A stretch of DNA of 64,000 nt from Synechococcus sp. UW140. Its GTDB lineage: Bacteria > Cyanobacteriota > Cyanobacteriia > PCC-6307 > Cyanobiaceae. Location of the stretch: assembly GCF_900474295.1 (NCBI RefSeq), contig NZ_UCOB01000031.1:31976-95975 (forward strand). Direction: 5' to 3'. The position numbers and the translations under genes were made by a program. Under the pieces are notes generated by a model, which saw only the letters and a list, made by a program, of their open reading frames with translations, was not told the origin of the DNA and searched no databases. This document shows, one piece after another, positions 54,801 through 63,911 of the stretch (positions are counted from its first letter, which is position 1; each line of letters opens with the position of its first letter).

Positions 54801-55796
54801 TCAGCGAAACATTGAGCTCACAGAGCTTTCTTCGTGAATGCGCCAGATCGCTTCCCCAAGCATGTTGGCTACCGAGAGAACTTTGAGCTGGGGGAATGTC
54901 CGATCGGGTGCGATCGGGATGCTGTTGGTGACTACCACCTGTTCGAACAAACCATCCGCGGAGAGGCGCTCACAGGCTGGCGGGGAGAAGACAGCGTGTG
55001 TTGCGCAGGCCAGAACTCGCTGGGCACCCTGCTGGCGAAGCAGACGTGCACCGGAGCAGATGGTGCCGCCTGTGTCGATCATGTCGTCGATCAAAATCGC
55101 GGTTTTGTCCTTCACATCACCAATCACGGTGAGGCTTTCCGCCTTGTTATGACCAGTTCGGCGCTTGTCGATGATCGCCAATGGCGCATCGTTCATCTGT
55201 TTGGCGAACGCCCTGGCCCGGGCTACACCACCGACATCTGGTGACACCACCACCACCTCGCCAAGCTCCTGGGCGGAGAGGTAGTCAACCAGGACTGGGG
55301 ATCCGTAAATGTGATCGCAAGGGATATCGAAATAACCCTGGATTTGAGCAGAGTGAAGATCCATCGCAAGCACTCTGTCCACCCCTGATTTGGCTAAAAG
55401 GTTGGCTGTGAGTTTTGCCGTAATCGATTCCCTCCCGGCTGTTTTGCGGTCTGCTCGGGCATAGCCGTAATACGGCACCACAGCCGTGATTTGACGTGCT
55501 GAGGCCCGGCGGCAGGCATCGACCATGATCAACAGCTCCATGAGGTGGTCGTTGACCGGAGCACAGGTCGGCTGGATCAGGAAAACGTCGCAGCCACGGA
55601 TCGATTCTTGAATTTGGACGTAAAGCTCGCCATCGGCGAAGCGCTTGCAAACCCTCGGGCCGTCTGGAACGCCCAGATAGGCTGAGATCTCCTGGGAGAG
55701 AGCAGGATTCGCCGTACCGCTGAACAGGCGAAGCCGGCGATTGTCCTGGTGGATCTTCTCCTGCTCTGCACGGGCTGCAGTGAGAAAACTGGTCAC
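54801..55796 (-). CDS. prs: ribose-phosphate pyrophosphokinase
   Basis: This 331-residue enzyme makes PRPP from ribose-5-phosphate and ATP, the precursor for nucleotides, histidine and tryptophan. It has LRLFSGTANPALSQEISAYLG, YVQIQESIRGCDVFLIQPT, VPYYGYARADRKTAGRESITAKL, LAMDLHSAQIQGYFDIPCDHIYG (metal site), and the PRPP loop TAILIDDMIDTGGTIC. Length and order are normal. It lies 4 bp upstream of the GHL10 gene on the same strand. Confidence 0.97.
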   Translation of the reverse strand: MTSFLTAARAEQEKIHQDNRRLRLFSGTANPALSQEISAYLGVPDGPRVCKRFADGELYVQIQESIRGCDVFLIQPTCAPVNDHLMELLIMVDACRRASARQITAVVPYYGYARADRKTAGRESITAKLTANLLAKSGVDRVLAMDLHSAQIQGYFDIPCDHIYGSPVLVDYLSAQELGEVVVVSPDVGGVARARAFAKQMNDAPLAIIDKRRTGHNKAESLTVIGDVKDKTAILIDDMIDTGGTICSGARLLRQQGAQRVLACATHAVFSPPACERLSADGLFEQVVVTNSIPIAPDRTFPQLKVLSVANMLGEAIWRIHEESSVSSMFR

Positions 55797-55892
55797 GACT
55801 CCCGCAAACGAGAACAGCTGTCACCCGATGGTAGTGCCGAGCCTGACGGCCTTCATCACGGGTCGCTTGTTCAAGCTCGTTAAGGTCTGCTG

Positions 55893-56381
55893 ATGCTCGA
55901 TCAATCCATAGTGGTGATTGGCGCCGGGCCCCTGCCCGAGCTGCTGATGCGCAGGGCCTGCAGAACCCTCGCAGAAGCCTTTGGGGTCACGTTGAGCACC
56001 GTTGCAGTCGGCCAGTCTCCCCAGTCGTTCTTGGCTGACCTGCACAGGGATTGTCCCCGTCTGGTGCGGTTGGCCGGTGATTCCGGTCGAGTCGCGTTTG
56101 ATGGCAGTTGTTGGATCGATGCGCTAGGTGCTTGGCGGGTCCCCACGGTGTTGTTGGCAACCCCATTGGCTGATGGGGCAATTCCTGGGGTCGTTCCGGC
56201 TTATCTCGCTCTGTGTCACAGCCGCCGTGTTCCTCTGATCGGCCTGATCCAGATTGGAGGCTCCTGGAGCTTGACCGAACGGCGACGGGATGGATTGCCG
56301 TGGTCCGGTTGGATGGCCGCTCAAGGTGATGAGGGCCTGGATGCTCTGGTGACGGTGTTGCAATGTCAGCTCAGAAGCTGA
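55893..56381 (+). CDS. hypothetical protein
   Basis: This 162-residue soluble protein has an alternating alpha/beta pattern: IVVIGAGPLPELLMRRACRTLAEAFGVTLSTVAVG, RLVRLAGDSGRVAFDGSCWIDALG, and RVPLIGLIQIGGSWSL. The IVVIGAGP start recalls nucleotide-binding folds but without a complete GxGxxG. It is divergent from prs and convergent with the LCP gene. The family is not recognised. Confidence 0.6.
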   Translation: MLDQSIVVIGAGPLPELLMRRACRTLAEAFGVTLSTVAVGQSPQSFLADLHRDCPRLVRLAGDSGRVAFDGSCWIDALGAWRVPTVLLATPLADGAIPGVVPAYLALCHSRRVPLIGLIQIGGSWSLTERRRDGLPWSGWMAAQGDEGLDALVTVLQCQLRS

Positions 56382-56399
56382 AGGGTTGTGCTGATTCCC

Positions 56400-57377
56400 T
56401 CAGTTTTTTGGAGGCCAGAGCGGAAAGGGCGTCCCGGCTTTGAGTTGACGCAGGGGTTGCTCGCCGGCCCTGGGAGCCAAGGGCAAGGTGGAGATCACGG
56501 GAGGTTGTTTGCTGCTCAGAGCTGCCGCGGCCAGGCTCAGCCACTCCTGGCTGTTCATGTCGCTCTCCACTTGGCTGCTGAGGTCATTGACTAATCCTGG
56601 CAAGACGAGAATGGCGTTGGGCTGGTGCATCTGATCGTGAATGGCACGGACCAGCCATTGCTGCCGTAGGCGCCGTTCATGGTCTTTGAGGGGATCAGGA
56701 CGGAACCGGGCCAGTTGCTCAGCCTGGGCAGCATTGAGGGTCTGGCGTCCGGCCTGCAGATTGACGCTGTAGTTCTGGCGTTGATCGGTGTGGTTGAGGG
56801 TCTGATTCAGACGCACGTCCAGGTCACCGAGACCGTTCACGAGAGTGCGTAGGGCCCTGCGAGGCATCACCACATAGCGGCTTGGCTCCCCTTCTTGCAG
56901 TCCGACCACGTCTGCGACCACATCGGCGGTCAGAGCCACACCACCCTCCCGGTAGCTCCTGGCCAGGGGTTGCATCGAGGCTGTCCCCGGCAGGTTCACC
57001 CCAAGCTCTGTTGGGACCTGCAGGATCTGCAGTGGCGTTTCTGGCTGAACGCGGATCAACATCAAGCTGTCGGCATTGGCCGGTCCTTGCGGCGCCGCTC
57101 TGTTGAGGGAATCGTTGATGCCATTCGCATCCACACCCACCACCAACACCGTGACCGGTTGGCTGGGGAAGGGCGCCAAGCTGGAGGGGTCATCGACTGA
57201 AGGCAGCGTCGGTGCGACGCGGTCGGCCTTCGGCCACAGTGTTGTCAGGGCTGTTCCGACCAGCCAGACACTGCCAAGTGTTGCTGTAATCCGAAGCACG
57301 GCCCTGAGGGGATGCTGACCAAGCCAACGGCGCTGTTTGCCCTTTTTGGTGGTGTGTTCCTGTGCCGGGGCAGCCAT
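56400..57377 (-). CDS. LytR-CpsA-Psr family protein
   Basis: This 325-residue membrane-anchored protein has one N-terminal helix (AVLRITATLGSVWLVGTALTTLW). The LCP domain reads VTVLVVGVDANGINDSLNRAAPQGPANADSLMLIRVQPE, then LQILQVPTELGVNLPG, and ends with DHERRLRQQWLVRAIHDQM, which contains the conserved arginines of the family. LCP proteins attach glycopolymers to the cell wall. I chose the ATG at 57377; the ORF upstream is shadow of the divergent bciB leader. Confidence 0.88.
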   Translation of the reverse strand: MAAPAQEHTTKKGKQRRWLGQHPLRAVLRITATLGSVWLVGTALTTLWPKADRVAPTLPSVDDPSSLAPFPSQPVTVLVVGVDANGINDSLNRAAPQGPANADSLMLIRVQPETPLQILQVPTELGVNLPGTASMQPLARSYREGGVALTADVVADVVGLQEGEPSRYVVMPRRALRTLVNGLGDLDVRLNQTLNHTDQRQNYSVNLQAGRQTLNAAQAEQLARFRPDPLKDHERRLRQQWLVRAIHDQMHQPNAILVLPGLVNDLSSQVESDMNSQEWLSLAAAALSSKQPPVISTLPLAPRAGEQPLRQLKAGTPFPLWPPKN

Positions 57378-57459
57378 CAGCCGTGCTGATTTCAAAGGGT
57401 GCCCAGTCTTGCTCAACTTCAGCTGTTTAGCGTTGGAAGCGTCAAGGCCCGCCCGATCT

Positions 57460-58668
57460 GTGACGCAAGCTCCTGCTTCCCCCGCTCCCCATGAACGGGC
57501 CCGGCCCATTCCACGGGATGTGGTGCGGCCAGCCAAGGACCTCTGTAGCGACTGTGGTCTGTGTGATTCACGTTGGGTTGCCTACGTGCGTCAGGCCTGC
57601 GCGTTTCTCCATCAGGATTTCGAGGGGATGGAGAAGCGCCACCACGGCCGCAGTCGTGACCTCGACAATGACGACGAGCTTTATTTCGGCGTGCAGCAGC
57701 GCATGCTCACCGCCCGCATGCGCCAGCCAATCGATGGTGCGCAGTGGACTGGAATCGTCAGCCACCTTGGTGTTCAGGCTCTCAAGAGTGGTCTGGTCGA
57801 TGCCGTGCTCTGTGTCCAGCAGAGCCCTGATGACCGCTTCACACCGATGCCAGTTCTGGCACGCACGCCTGAAGAGGTGCTTGCCGCACGGGTGAATAAA
57901 CCGACCCTCTCCAACAATCTGTCTGTGCTTGAGCAGTTGCCGGGCAGCGGCATCCGTCGCTTGCTGGCCATTGGGGTGGGCTGTCAGATCCAAGCCTTGA
58001 GGGCTGTGCAGAACACCTTGCCGCTCGAACAGCTCTATGTGCTTGGTCTGCCCTGTGTGGACAACGTCTCCCGTGAGGGTTTGAACACCTTTCTGCACAG
58101 CGCGAGTGCTTCCCCGGACACGGTGGTCCACTACGAGTTCATGCAGGATTTCCGAATTCACTTCCGCCACAAGGACGGTCGCCAGGAAACAGTTCCGTTC
58201 TTTGGTCTCGATACACCCCGCCTCAAGGATGTCTTTGCTCCGAGCTGTCTGAGCTGTTTCGACTACACCAATGCTGGGGCTGATTTAGTGGTGGGCTACA
58301 TGGGTGCTGAATTTGGCCGCCAATGGCTGGTGGTGCGCAATCAGCTCGGAGCTGAGTTGCTGGATTTAATCGAAGCGGATCTCGATATCGCTCCTGTCAC
58401 CAGCCGTGGGGATCGACGGGCGGCAGTGCAACAGGGCATCGATGCCTATGACAAGGCCATCAAGCTGCCGATGTGGTTGGCTGAGGTCGTGGGCTGGGTT
58501 GTGCAGCGCATCGGTCCGAAGGGGCTGGAGTACGGACGGTTCTCCATTGACTCCCACTTCACGCGCAATGCCCTTTGGGTGCGGCGGAACCATCCCAAGC
58601 AGTACGGTCGCCATCTACCAGCCTTCGCGCGGAAGATCATCGAGCGCTACGAGTTGCCCAAGTCTTGA
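57460..58668 (+). CDS. bciB: ferredoxin-dependent 8-vinyl reductase BciB (F420H2 dehydrogenase beta-like)
   Basis: This 402-residue protein has the iron-sulfur motif KDLCSDCGLCDSRW near residue 30. The F420 hydrogenase/dehydrogenase beta-subunit domain shows ARVNKPTLSNNLSVLEQLPGSGIRRLLAIGVGCQIQALR and the second cysteine set APSCLSCFDYTNAGADLVVGYMG. This is the ferredoxin-type divinyl chlorophyllide 8-vinyl reductase of cyanobacteria, needed to make monovinyl chlorophyll a. A plant homolog reduces 7-hydroxymethyl chlorophyll, so some doubt on substrate remains. I chose the GTG at 57460 (MTQAPASPAPHERA). Confidence 0.88.
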   Translation: MTQAPASPAPHERARPIPRDVVRPAKDLCSDCGLCDSRWVAYVRQACAFLHQDFEGMEKRHHGRSRDLDNDDELYFGVQQRMLTARMRQPIDGAQWTGIVSHLGVQALKSGLVDAVLCVQQSPDDRFTPMPVLARTPEEVLAARVNKPTLSNNLSVLEQLPGSGIRRLLAIGVGCQIQALRAVQNTLPLEQLYVLGLPCVDNVSREGLNTFLHSASASPDTVVHYEFMQDFRIHFRHKDGRQETVPFFGLDTPRLKDVFAPSCLSCFDYTNAGADLVVGYMGAEFGRQWLVVRNQLGAELLDLIEADLDIAPVTSRGDRRAAVQQGIDAYDKAIKLPMWLAEVVGWVVQRIGPKGLEYGRFSIDSHFTRNALWVRRNHPKQYGRHLPAFARKIIERYELPKS

Positions 58669-58676
58669 TCCTGGCG

Positions 58677-60221
58677 ATGGTGTTGTCTTCCACTACAGAG
58701 GTCACTGCCGCTGCACCTGCAGGGGCCATTGGGGTTCTGCTGCACCCCTCTGCCCTACCGGGAAGTCCTGTCTGTGGTGGGTTCGGAGCTGCGGCGCGTG
58801 ATTGGTTGCAGTCTCTGTCCCGTCACGGCATCGGGGTCTGGCAGGTGTTGCCGTTAGCGCCGACTGACGGCACTGGATCCCCCTACAGCTCCCCTTCCAG
58901 TTTTGCGATCAACCCTTGGTTTCTGGATGGCCAGGATCTGGTCGATCAGGGCTTTTTGTCAGAGCAGGCCCTGAACGCTCTGCCTGGACAATCAGCCGAT
59001 TCCGGCCCCATGCAAGCTTTGGACTGCCAGCTTGCTGATGAGCGGGCCGAGGCTCTCGCACGGGAGCTGGAGAAGGCCTGGAAGGAACAGTCTTCTGAAC
59101 GCCACCGCTGTTTCGAACGTTGGTGTGTGGCCCAGGGGGATTGGCTGGAAGAGCACGTCTGTTTTGTGGAGCTTCGCAGGCAGCACCAGGGCTTGCCCTG
59201 GTGGGAGTGGCCTCGCCCCTTGGCTCGACATCGGGGCAGAGCGCTGCGGGCCTGGAAAGCGGAACATCACCGGGCTTTGCAGGCTCAGCGATTGCTCCAA
59301 TGGCAGCTTGATCAGCAATGGCGATGCCTGCGAGCGTTCGCGGATGAGCTTGGGGTTCGCATCTTTGGCGATCTCCCTTTCTATGTTGCCCGTGATAGTG
59401 CCGATGTTTGGAGTCATCGTCGCTTGTTCTCGATCGAGTCAGACGGCACGTTGACCACCCAGAGCGGTGTGCCCCCTGATTACTTCTCTGCCACCGGTCA
59501 GCTCTGGGGCACTCCGGTGTATCGCTGGTGGCGGCATCGCCTGACCCGGTTTCAATGGTGGCGGCAGCGCTTGCGGCGTCAGTGGCAGCTCCTGGATTTA
59601 CTGCGGCTGGATCACTTCCGAGCTTTGGCGTCTTACTGGGCCGTACCGGGTGGCGATGACACCGCCGCTCGAGGGGTCTGGAAACCGTCACCTGGCCATG
59701 CGTTGTTGCGCTGTCTGAAAGCGGATGGTGATGGCTGCTTGCCCCTGGTTGCTGAGGATCTGGGGGTGGTCACCGATGATGTGGAAGACCTGCGTGACGG
59801 GTTCGACCTGCCGGGCATGAAGATCCTGCAGTTCGCCTTCGACGGCAATCCAGACAACCCCTACCTTCCGCACAACATCCACGGCAACCAGTGGGTTGTT
59901 TACACCGGTACCCATGACAACCCCACCACGATCGGTTGGTGGCAGGGACTGGATGCAGACGCCAGGGAGCGGGTGGCTATGGCGGTGGGTCAAGAGGTAA
60001 CAGCTCCGGGCTGGCAACTGCTCGAGCTCGGGCTGGCCTCTCCCGCAGGTTTGGTGGTGACCCCATTGCAGGATCTCTTGCATCTTGATGATGCTGCGCG
60101 CTTCAACACCCCCGGCACGGTTGGTGGTAACTGGATCTGGCGTCTCCCCTCCCTGGATCATGCGGTGGAAGACGCCCTCAGGGGTTACGGCGAGCGCGGG
60201 TCGCTTTGGGGTAGGCGATAG
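58677..60221 (+). CDS. malQ: 4-alpha-glucanotransferase
   Basis: This 514-residue GH77 enzyme transfers segments of alpha-glucans. It shows AIGVLLHPSALPGSPVCGGFGAAARDWLQ, WQVLPLAPTDGTGSPYSSPSSFAINPW, the region FGDLPFYVARDSADVWSHRRLFSI, LLRLDHFRALASYWAVP with the catalytic aspartate, VAEDLGVVTDDVEDL with the acid/base glutamate, and YTGTHDNPTTIGWW. The start at 58677 follows the bciB stop by 8 bp. The 3' end overlaps the convergent RodZ-like gene by 37 bp. Confidence 0.95.
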   Translation: MVLSSTTEVTAAAPAGAIGVLLHPSALPGSPVCGGFGAAARDWLQSLSRHGIGVWQVLPLAPTDGTGSPYSSPSSFAINPWFLDGQDLVDQGFLSEQALNALPGQSADSGPMQALDCQLADERAEALARELEKAWKEQSSERHRCFERWCVAQGDWLEEHVCFVELRRQHQGLPWWEWPRPLARHRGRALRAWKAEHHRALQAQRLLQWQLDQQWRCLRAFADELGVRIFGDLPFYVARDSADVWSHRRLFSIESDGTLTTQSGVPPDYFSATGQLWGTPVYRWWRHRLTRFQWWRQRLRRQWQLLDLLRLDHFRALASYWAVPGGDDTAARGVWKPSPGHALLRCLKADGDGCLPLVAEDLGVVTDDVEDLRDGFDLPGMKILQFAFDGNPDNPYLPHNIHGNQWVVYTGTHDNPTTIGWWQGLDADARERVAMAVGQEVTAPGWQLLELGLASPAGLVVTPLQDLLHLDDAARFNTPGTVGGNWIWRLPSLDHAVEDALRGYGERGSLWGRR

Positions 60222-61105
60222 CGACCAGGTTGATCGCTCATGGGCTTTTGAGGCTGACCATTCCAAAGCACTTGATCCTCTGCCTGCGGAGGAGGCTGCA
60301 GATTCAAGCTGATCGGCGCTAGCAGTTGCAGGGTTAACTGCCCTTGGCTGCCTTGCAGTTCACTGCGATCGCCACCGGCACTGGACAAACGGATGGTGCT
60401 CGGCTGACTGAGGTTGAGCTGCAGTAGGCCGAGGGCCTGGCGTTCATCGGAGTCGATGGCCTGAGAATCCTTGCTGGTGGCTGACGTTGGTGGTAACCAC
60501 TGCACCAATGGGCGTCTGAGGGCGTCCTCAAGCGGTCGCAGTCCCGGCGGCAGTCCCGTCTCGCTCCCTTGCGTGCGGTTGCTGATCTGAAGGTCAGCCG
60601 CCGTCGGTGCGATCGGTTGCAGTTGCTGACTGTTGCGTTGGGCCAAGTGGCGCTGTTGCTGATTCAGAGCCATCAATGTCCCCAGCATCACCACCCCGTA
60701 CACCACGCTTCCTTGCCAGGTGCTGACGATGTCAATACTGCCGATGGTGAAGCGGCGGTTGCCAGCGGTTTTGCCCTGCAGCTTGCTGTTCGTCGTCGTG
60801 GGGAGGGCCCCTTGCAGGCTGTCGGGTGCCAGCTCGAGGTGGCGCTCCAGTTGTGCCAGCATCGCGCCGAGGTAGGCGGCTTCGGGCAGGCGATCAGCCC
60901 ATCCTCTCTCCAGGGCTTCAAGCACGGGAGTGGTAATGCGCACCTCTCGAGAGAGGTCTCGCATGCTGAGCCCTCGCTGCTCCCTCCGTTCTTTCAGCAG
61001 CTGGCCTGCCTGCTGCAAGGGCGTGATCTGATCAGGGCTCTCGCCTGTTAAACCGCTTGTCGCCTGGGACGATCTGCGCCGAGGCCAGAGCCTGGGAAAT
61101 CTCAT
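60185..61105 (-). CDS. helix-turn-helix membrane protein, RodZ-like
   Basis: This 306-residue protein has an N-terminal HTH_25 domain (LLKERREQRGLSMRDLSREVRITTPVLEALERGWADRLPEAAYLGAMLAQLERHLEL), a basic linker, and one membrane helix (VYGVVMLGTLMALNQQ). A C-terminal region follows that resembles the DUF4115-type beta domain of RodZ. RodZ links MreB to the envelope and sets cell shape. The ATG at 61105 overlaps the pseudouridine synthase stop as ATGA. An MreB partner is not in the window. Confidence 0.8.
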   Translation of the reverse strand: MRFPRLWPRRRSSQATSGLTGESPDQITPLQQAGQLLKERREQRGLSMRDLSREVRITTPVLEALERGWADRLPEAAYLGAMLAQLERHLELAPDSLQGALPTTTNSKLQGKTAGNRRFTIGSIDIVSTWQGSVVYGVVMLGTLMALNQQQRHLAQRNSQQLQPIAPTAADLQISNRTQGSETGLPPGLRPLEDALRRPLVQWLPPTSATSKDSQAIDSDERQALGLLQLNLSQPSTIRLSSAGGDRSELQGSQGQLTLQLLAPISLNLQPPPQAEDQVLWNGQPQKPMSDQPGRYRLPQSDPRSP

Positions 61106-61869
61106 CGCGGCGTGTTGGTCAATGCACGCCATTCTCCCTTGTTTAAAGGGCGCCAGCGACCCTCCGCCAAGGAACCGAGAGCGACGTTTGCGATTGCGAT
61201 GCGTTGGAGATCGATCACCGGGTGGCCAAGCTGTTCAGCGACCCGCCTGATTTGGCGATTGCGGCCCTCTCGCAACACCACCTCCAGCAAGGTCTCTCCA
61301 CTCTCGTGCTCCAGAACACGAACCGTTGCGGGCTGGGTGATGCGGTCATCCAAGGGCAGTCCCTGGCGCCATGCCTCCAGGGTGCTGTGTTTCGGCCGGC
61401 CCCTGACCCAGACCCGGTACGTTTTGGTGTGGGAGTAGCGGGGGTGAGTGAGATGCAGCGTCAGCTCTCCTTGGTTGGTGAGCAGCAGTGCTCCGCGGCT
61501 GTCTGCGTCGAGACGTCCAACGGGATGGAGGCCGCAGCGCAGTTCGATCGGCAGCATGTCCAGCACGATTGGGCGTCCTTGGGGGTCGTGACAGCTGCTG
61601 ATGACCCCTTTTGGCTTGTTCAGCAACAACAGCCTGGGTTGGGGTGTGCTTCGTATCTGGGCCCCATCCACGCAGATGTGGTCTTGGCTTGGGTCGGCTC
61701 GGTCCCCTAGCTGAGCCACCCTGCCATTGACGCTGATGCGGCCGGCCCGAATCCACTCCTCTGCATGGCGTCTCGAACAGATCCCTGCGGCAGCAATCAG
61801 TTTTTGCAGGCGGTCGCCGCGGGGGGAGCCAGCCAAAGAATCTGCTTCAAGCTTGTGATTGTTGCTCAA
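61102..61869 (-). CDS. pseudouridine synthase, RsuA/RluB/E/F family
   Basis: This 255-residue enzyme has an N-terminal S4 RNA-binding domain (RLQKLIAAAGICSRRHAEEWIRAGRISVNGRVA). The catalytic core follows with LLLNKPKGVISSCHDPQGR and GLHPVGRLDADSRGALLLTNQG, where the aspartate in the GRLD motif is the nucleophile. The late EGRNRQIRRVAEQLGHPV is characteristic. The size suggests RluB-like, but target (16S or 23S) cannot be set by sight. The stop overlaps the RodZ-like start. Confidence 0.93.
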   Translation of the reverse strand: MSNNHKLEADSLAGSPRGDRLQKLIAAAGICSRRHAEEWIRAGRISVNGRVAQLGDRADPSQDHICVDGAQIRSTPQPRLLLLNKPKGVISSCHDPQGRPIVLDMLPIELRCGLHPVGRLDADSRGALLLTNQGELTLHLTHPRYSHTKTYRVWVRGRPKHSTLEAWRQGLPLDDRITQPATVRVLEHESGETLLEVVLREGRNRQIRRVAEQLGHPVIDLQRIAIANVALGSLAEGRWRPLNKGEWRALTNTPR

Positions 61870-61895
61870 GGGCCTTGACCGGGACGAACCACACT

Positions 61896-63044
61896 TCAGA
61901 CGCTGTCAGTGTTTCGAGGTAACAGCAGCTCCATGCTGGCGCCGCCACCGGGGTGGTTGCGGGCCTGCACCCTGCCTCCGTGGTTGACAGCGATTTGCTG
62001 CGCAATCGCCAGACCCAGCCCGCTGCCGCTCTGATTGGATCGGGCCCTGGAGGGATCTCCTCGGTAGAACCTCTGGAACATTTTCTCGAGGTCTGGCTCG
62101 CTGAGTCCCTGGCCGTGGTCGCGAACAGCCAGCAACCACCAGCCGCCACTGGGCTGGATCTCCACCTCCACCTGGCTGCAGTCGGGTGCGTACCGCAGAG
62201 CATTGTCGAGCAGATTGAGGATGGCGCGATGCAGTCGAGGCTGGTCTCCTCGCAGCGGTGCCGTGATCTGATCCCGCATTTCCAGGCTGACGCCCCTTTG
62301 TTCGGCTAGGGGCCGGATACTTCCCCATGCGCTAGCCACCAGTTCATTCAGGATGAGCGGCGAATAGCTGCCGTTGTCCATGGGCAGGCTGTTCTCCAGC
62401 CGCGATAGCTCCAGCAGGTCTTCAACCAGGAGTTGCAAGCGTCGCAATTCCTTTTGCAAACGTTGAACCAGTACGGTGTCGCCCTCCCCGACGGCCGTTT
62501 CGAGTCTGTCGCTCACGAGCATTAAGGCTGTGAGAGGCGTCTTGAGCTCATGGGCGACATCACTCACCCACCGTTCTTGCTGCTGTTGTTGGGCCTCTAG
62601 GGACTGACGACTCTGCAGCAAGAGCAGGAGCCATTCGTCTGATCCAGGTAGCACGATCGTCTCGAGTGGCTCGCCACGCATGTCCCATTCGATTCGTTGA
62701 GGGCGTTGCTGGTGACGCACGCTCACAATCGCCTCATTGATTGGGTCGACATGGAGCACTTCGTCGAGTCTTTGGCCTCGAACCAGGGTTTGATGGGAGA
62801 TGCGCAATAGGCGTTCGGCCTTGCCGTTGATGTAGGCGATGCTCAGATCCGGTTTGAGGATCAACCAGCCTTGAGTGGCTTCATCGATCCAGGCCAGCAG
62901 CTGGGGGGTGCTGAGGGGCTTGCGCTCTTTCGCGCGGGCGTCACCCTTTTGGCGAGATCGTCTTGGCTGGCGTTGGATCAGCCAGGTCAAGCCACTACCG
63001 ATCACGAGGCCGGTAGCAAGTCCCAGCGTCCATTCCGTTGCCAT
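61896..63044 (-). CDS. phoR: phosphate-type sensor histidine kinase PhoR
   Basis: This 382-residue membrane kinase has one N-terminal helix (WTLGLATGLVIGSGLTWLI) and a PAS-like domain (ATQGWLILKPDLSIAYINGKAERLL). The HisKA box is WVSDVAHELKTPLTALMLVSDRLE near residue 165, and the ATPase domain shows ILNLLDNALRYAP and SGLGLAIAQQIAVNHGGRV. It starts 5 bp after the phoB stop and follows it, as is usual for the phoB-phoR pair controlling phosphate starvation in marine picocyanobacteria. Assignment rests on this pairing and domain order. Confidence 0.88.
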   Translation of the reverse strand: MATEWTLGLATGLVIGSGLTWLIQRQPRRSRQKGDARAKERKPLSTPQLLAWIDEATQGWLILKPDLSIAYINGKAERLLRISHQTLVRGQRLDEVLHVDPINEAIVSVRHQQRPQRIEWDMRGEPLETIVLPGSDEWLLLLLQSRQSLEAQQQQQERWVSDVAHELKTPLTALMLVSDRLETAVGEGDTVLVQRLQKELRRLQLLVEDLLELSRLENSLPMDNGSYSPLILNELVASAWGSIRPLAEQRGVSLEMRDQITAPLRGDQPRLHRAILNLLDNALRYAPDCSQVEVEIQPSGGWWLLAVRDHGQGLSEPDLEKMFQRFYRGDPSRARSNQSGSGLGLAIAQQIAVNHGGRVQARNHPGGGASMELLLPRNTDSV

Positions 63045-63049
63045 CGTCG

Positions 63050-63781
63050 TTAACCGAAGCGGTATCCGAATCCGCGCACTGTGCGGATGTGTTTTGGCGA
63101 GGAGGGCTGGTCTTCGATTTTTTCCCGAAGCCAGCGGATGTGGACGTCAACGGTTTTGGTGTCGCCGACAAAATCGATGCCCCAGACCTTCTCAAGCAGC
63201 TGATCCCGACTCCAGACTCTTTTGGGGTTCTTGATGAATAACTCAAGGATGCGGTATTCCTTCGGCGAGAGATTGAGATCCTGCTCGTCACGTGTGACCC
63301 GGCACTCTTGGGCATAGAGGCAGAGATTGGCGTGGCGCTGCATCGCATTGGTGCAGTCCTCCACGACGGTCGGTGGCTGTGAACGACGCAGCAAAGCGCG
63401 GCAGCGCGCCACGAGTTCGCGGATCCCAAAAGGTTTGACAAGGTAATCGTCCGCTCCGACCTCAAGGCCAAGCACCCGGTCGGTTTCACTATCCCTGGCG
63501 CTGATCACCAGGATGGGTGTGTTGTTGTTCTGGCTGCGCAGCTGGCGGCAGAGATCCAGGCCTCCAAGCCCAGGCAGCATCAGATCAAGAACGATCAGAT
63601 CCACTGCGTCGCGGCTGGCGTTGGTGAGAGTTGATAGAGCCTCAGCCCCGTTGGCGCAGGATCGCACCACAAAGCCTTCGGCTCTGAGGGCTTCGTCCAC
63701 TGTCTCCCTGATGGAGTCGTCGTCCTCGATGACAAGAAGGCTTGCGGCGGTCACGAGCGGTGCAGAAAGCGTGTTTGTCAC
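63050..63781 (-). CDS. phoB: phosphate regulon response regulator PhoB
   Basis: This 243-residue OmpR-type regulator has a receiver domain with VIEDDDSIRETVDEALRAEGF, the phosphorylated aspartate in VDLIVLDLMLPGLGGLDLC near residue 60, and GADDYLVKPFGIRELVARCRALLRR. A winged-helix domain follows, with LNLSPKEYRILELFIKNPKRVWSRDQLLEKVWG and VDVHIRWLREKIE. The N-terminus lacks the features of RpaA/RpaB, and phoR follows. No Pho box was identified by eye in the 130-bp upstream region. Confidence 0.9.
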   Translation of the reverse strand: MTNTLSAPLVTAASLLVIEDDDSIRETVDEALRAEGFVVRSCANGAEALSTLTNASRDAVDLIVLDLMLPGLGGLDLCRQLRSQNNNTPILVISARDSETDRVLGLEVGADDYLVKPFGIRELVARCRALLRRSQPPTVVEDCTNAMQRHANLCLYAQECRVTRDEQDLNLSPKEYRILELFIKNPKRVWSRDQLLEKVWGIDFVGDTKTVDVHIRWLREKIEDQPSSPKHIRTVRGFGYRFG

Positions 63782-63818
63782 CGGGTGATCCGATTGAGCA
63801 TGACCATTGTGGCGAATA

Positions 63819-63829
63819 CCCCCCCCCCC
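63819..63829. repeat. run of eleven C residues
   Basis: An 11-bp C homopolymer lies between phoB and the sigma factor gene. Such a run could vary in length by slippage and is upstream of both divergent genes. Confidence 0.9.
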
Positions 63830-63879
63830 GCCAAGAGTCCAATCGGGTCTGGGGGTAGAAATCCCGACAACGGTGGTAA

Positions 63880-63905
63880 ATTACGAAACCAGTCGGTTTC
63901 GTAAT
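63880..63905. promoter_or_regulatory. perfect 11-bp inverted repeat before the sigma factor gene
   Basis: ATTACGAAACC (63880-63890) and GGTTTCGTAAT (63895-63905) form a perfect inverted repeat with a 4-bp centre, ending 6 bp before the ATG of the sigma factor gene. In RNA it would form a stem over the region where a ribosome-binding site would lie; in DNA it could be an operator. No T-run follows. Confidence 0.7.
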
Positions 63906-63911
63906 TGATCG

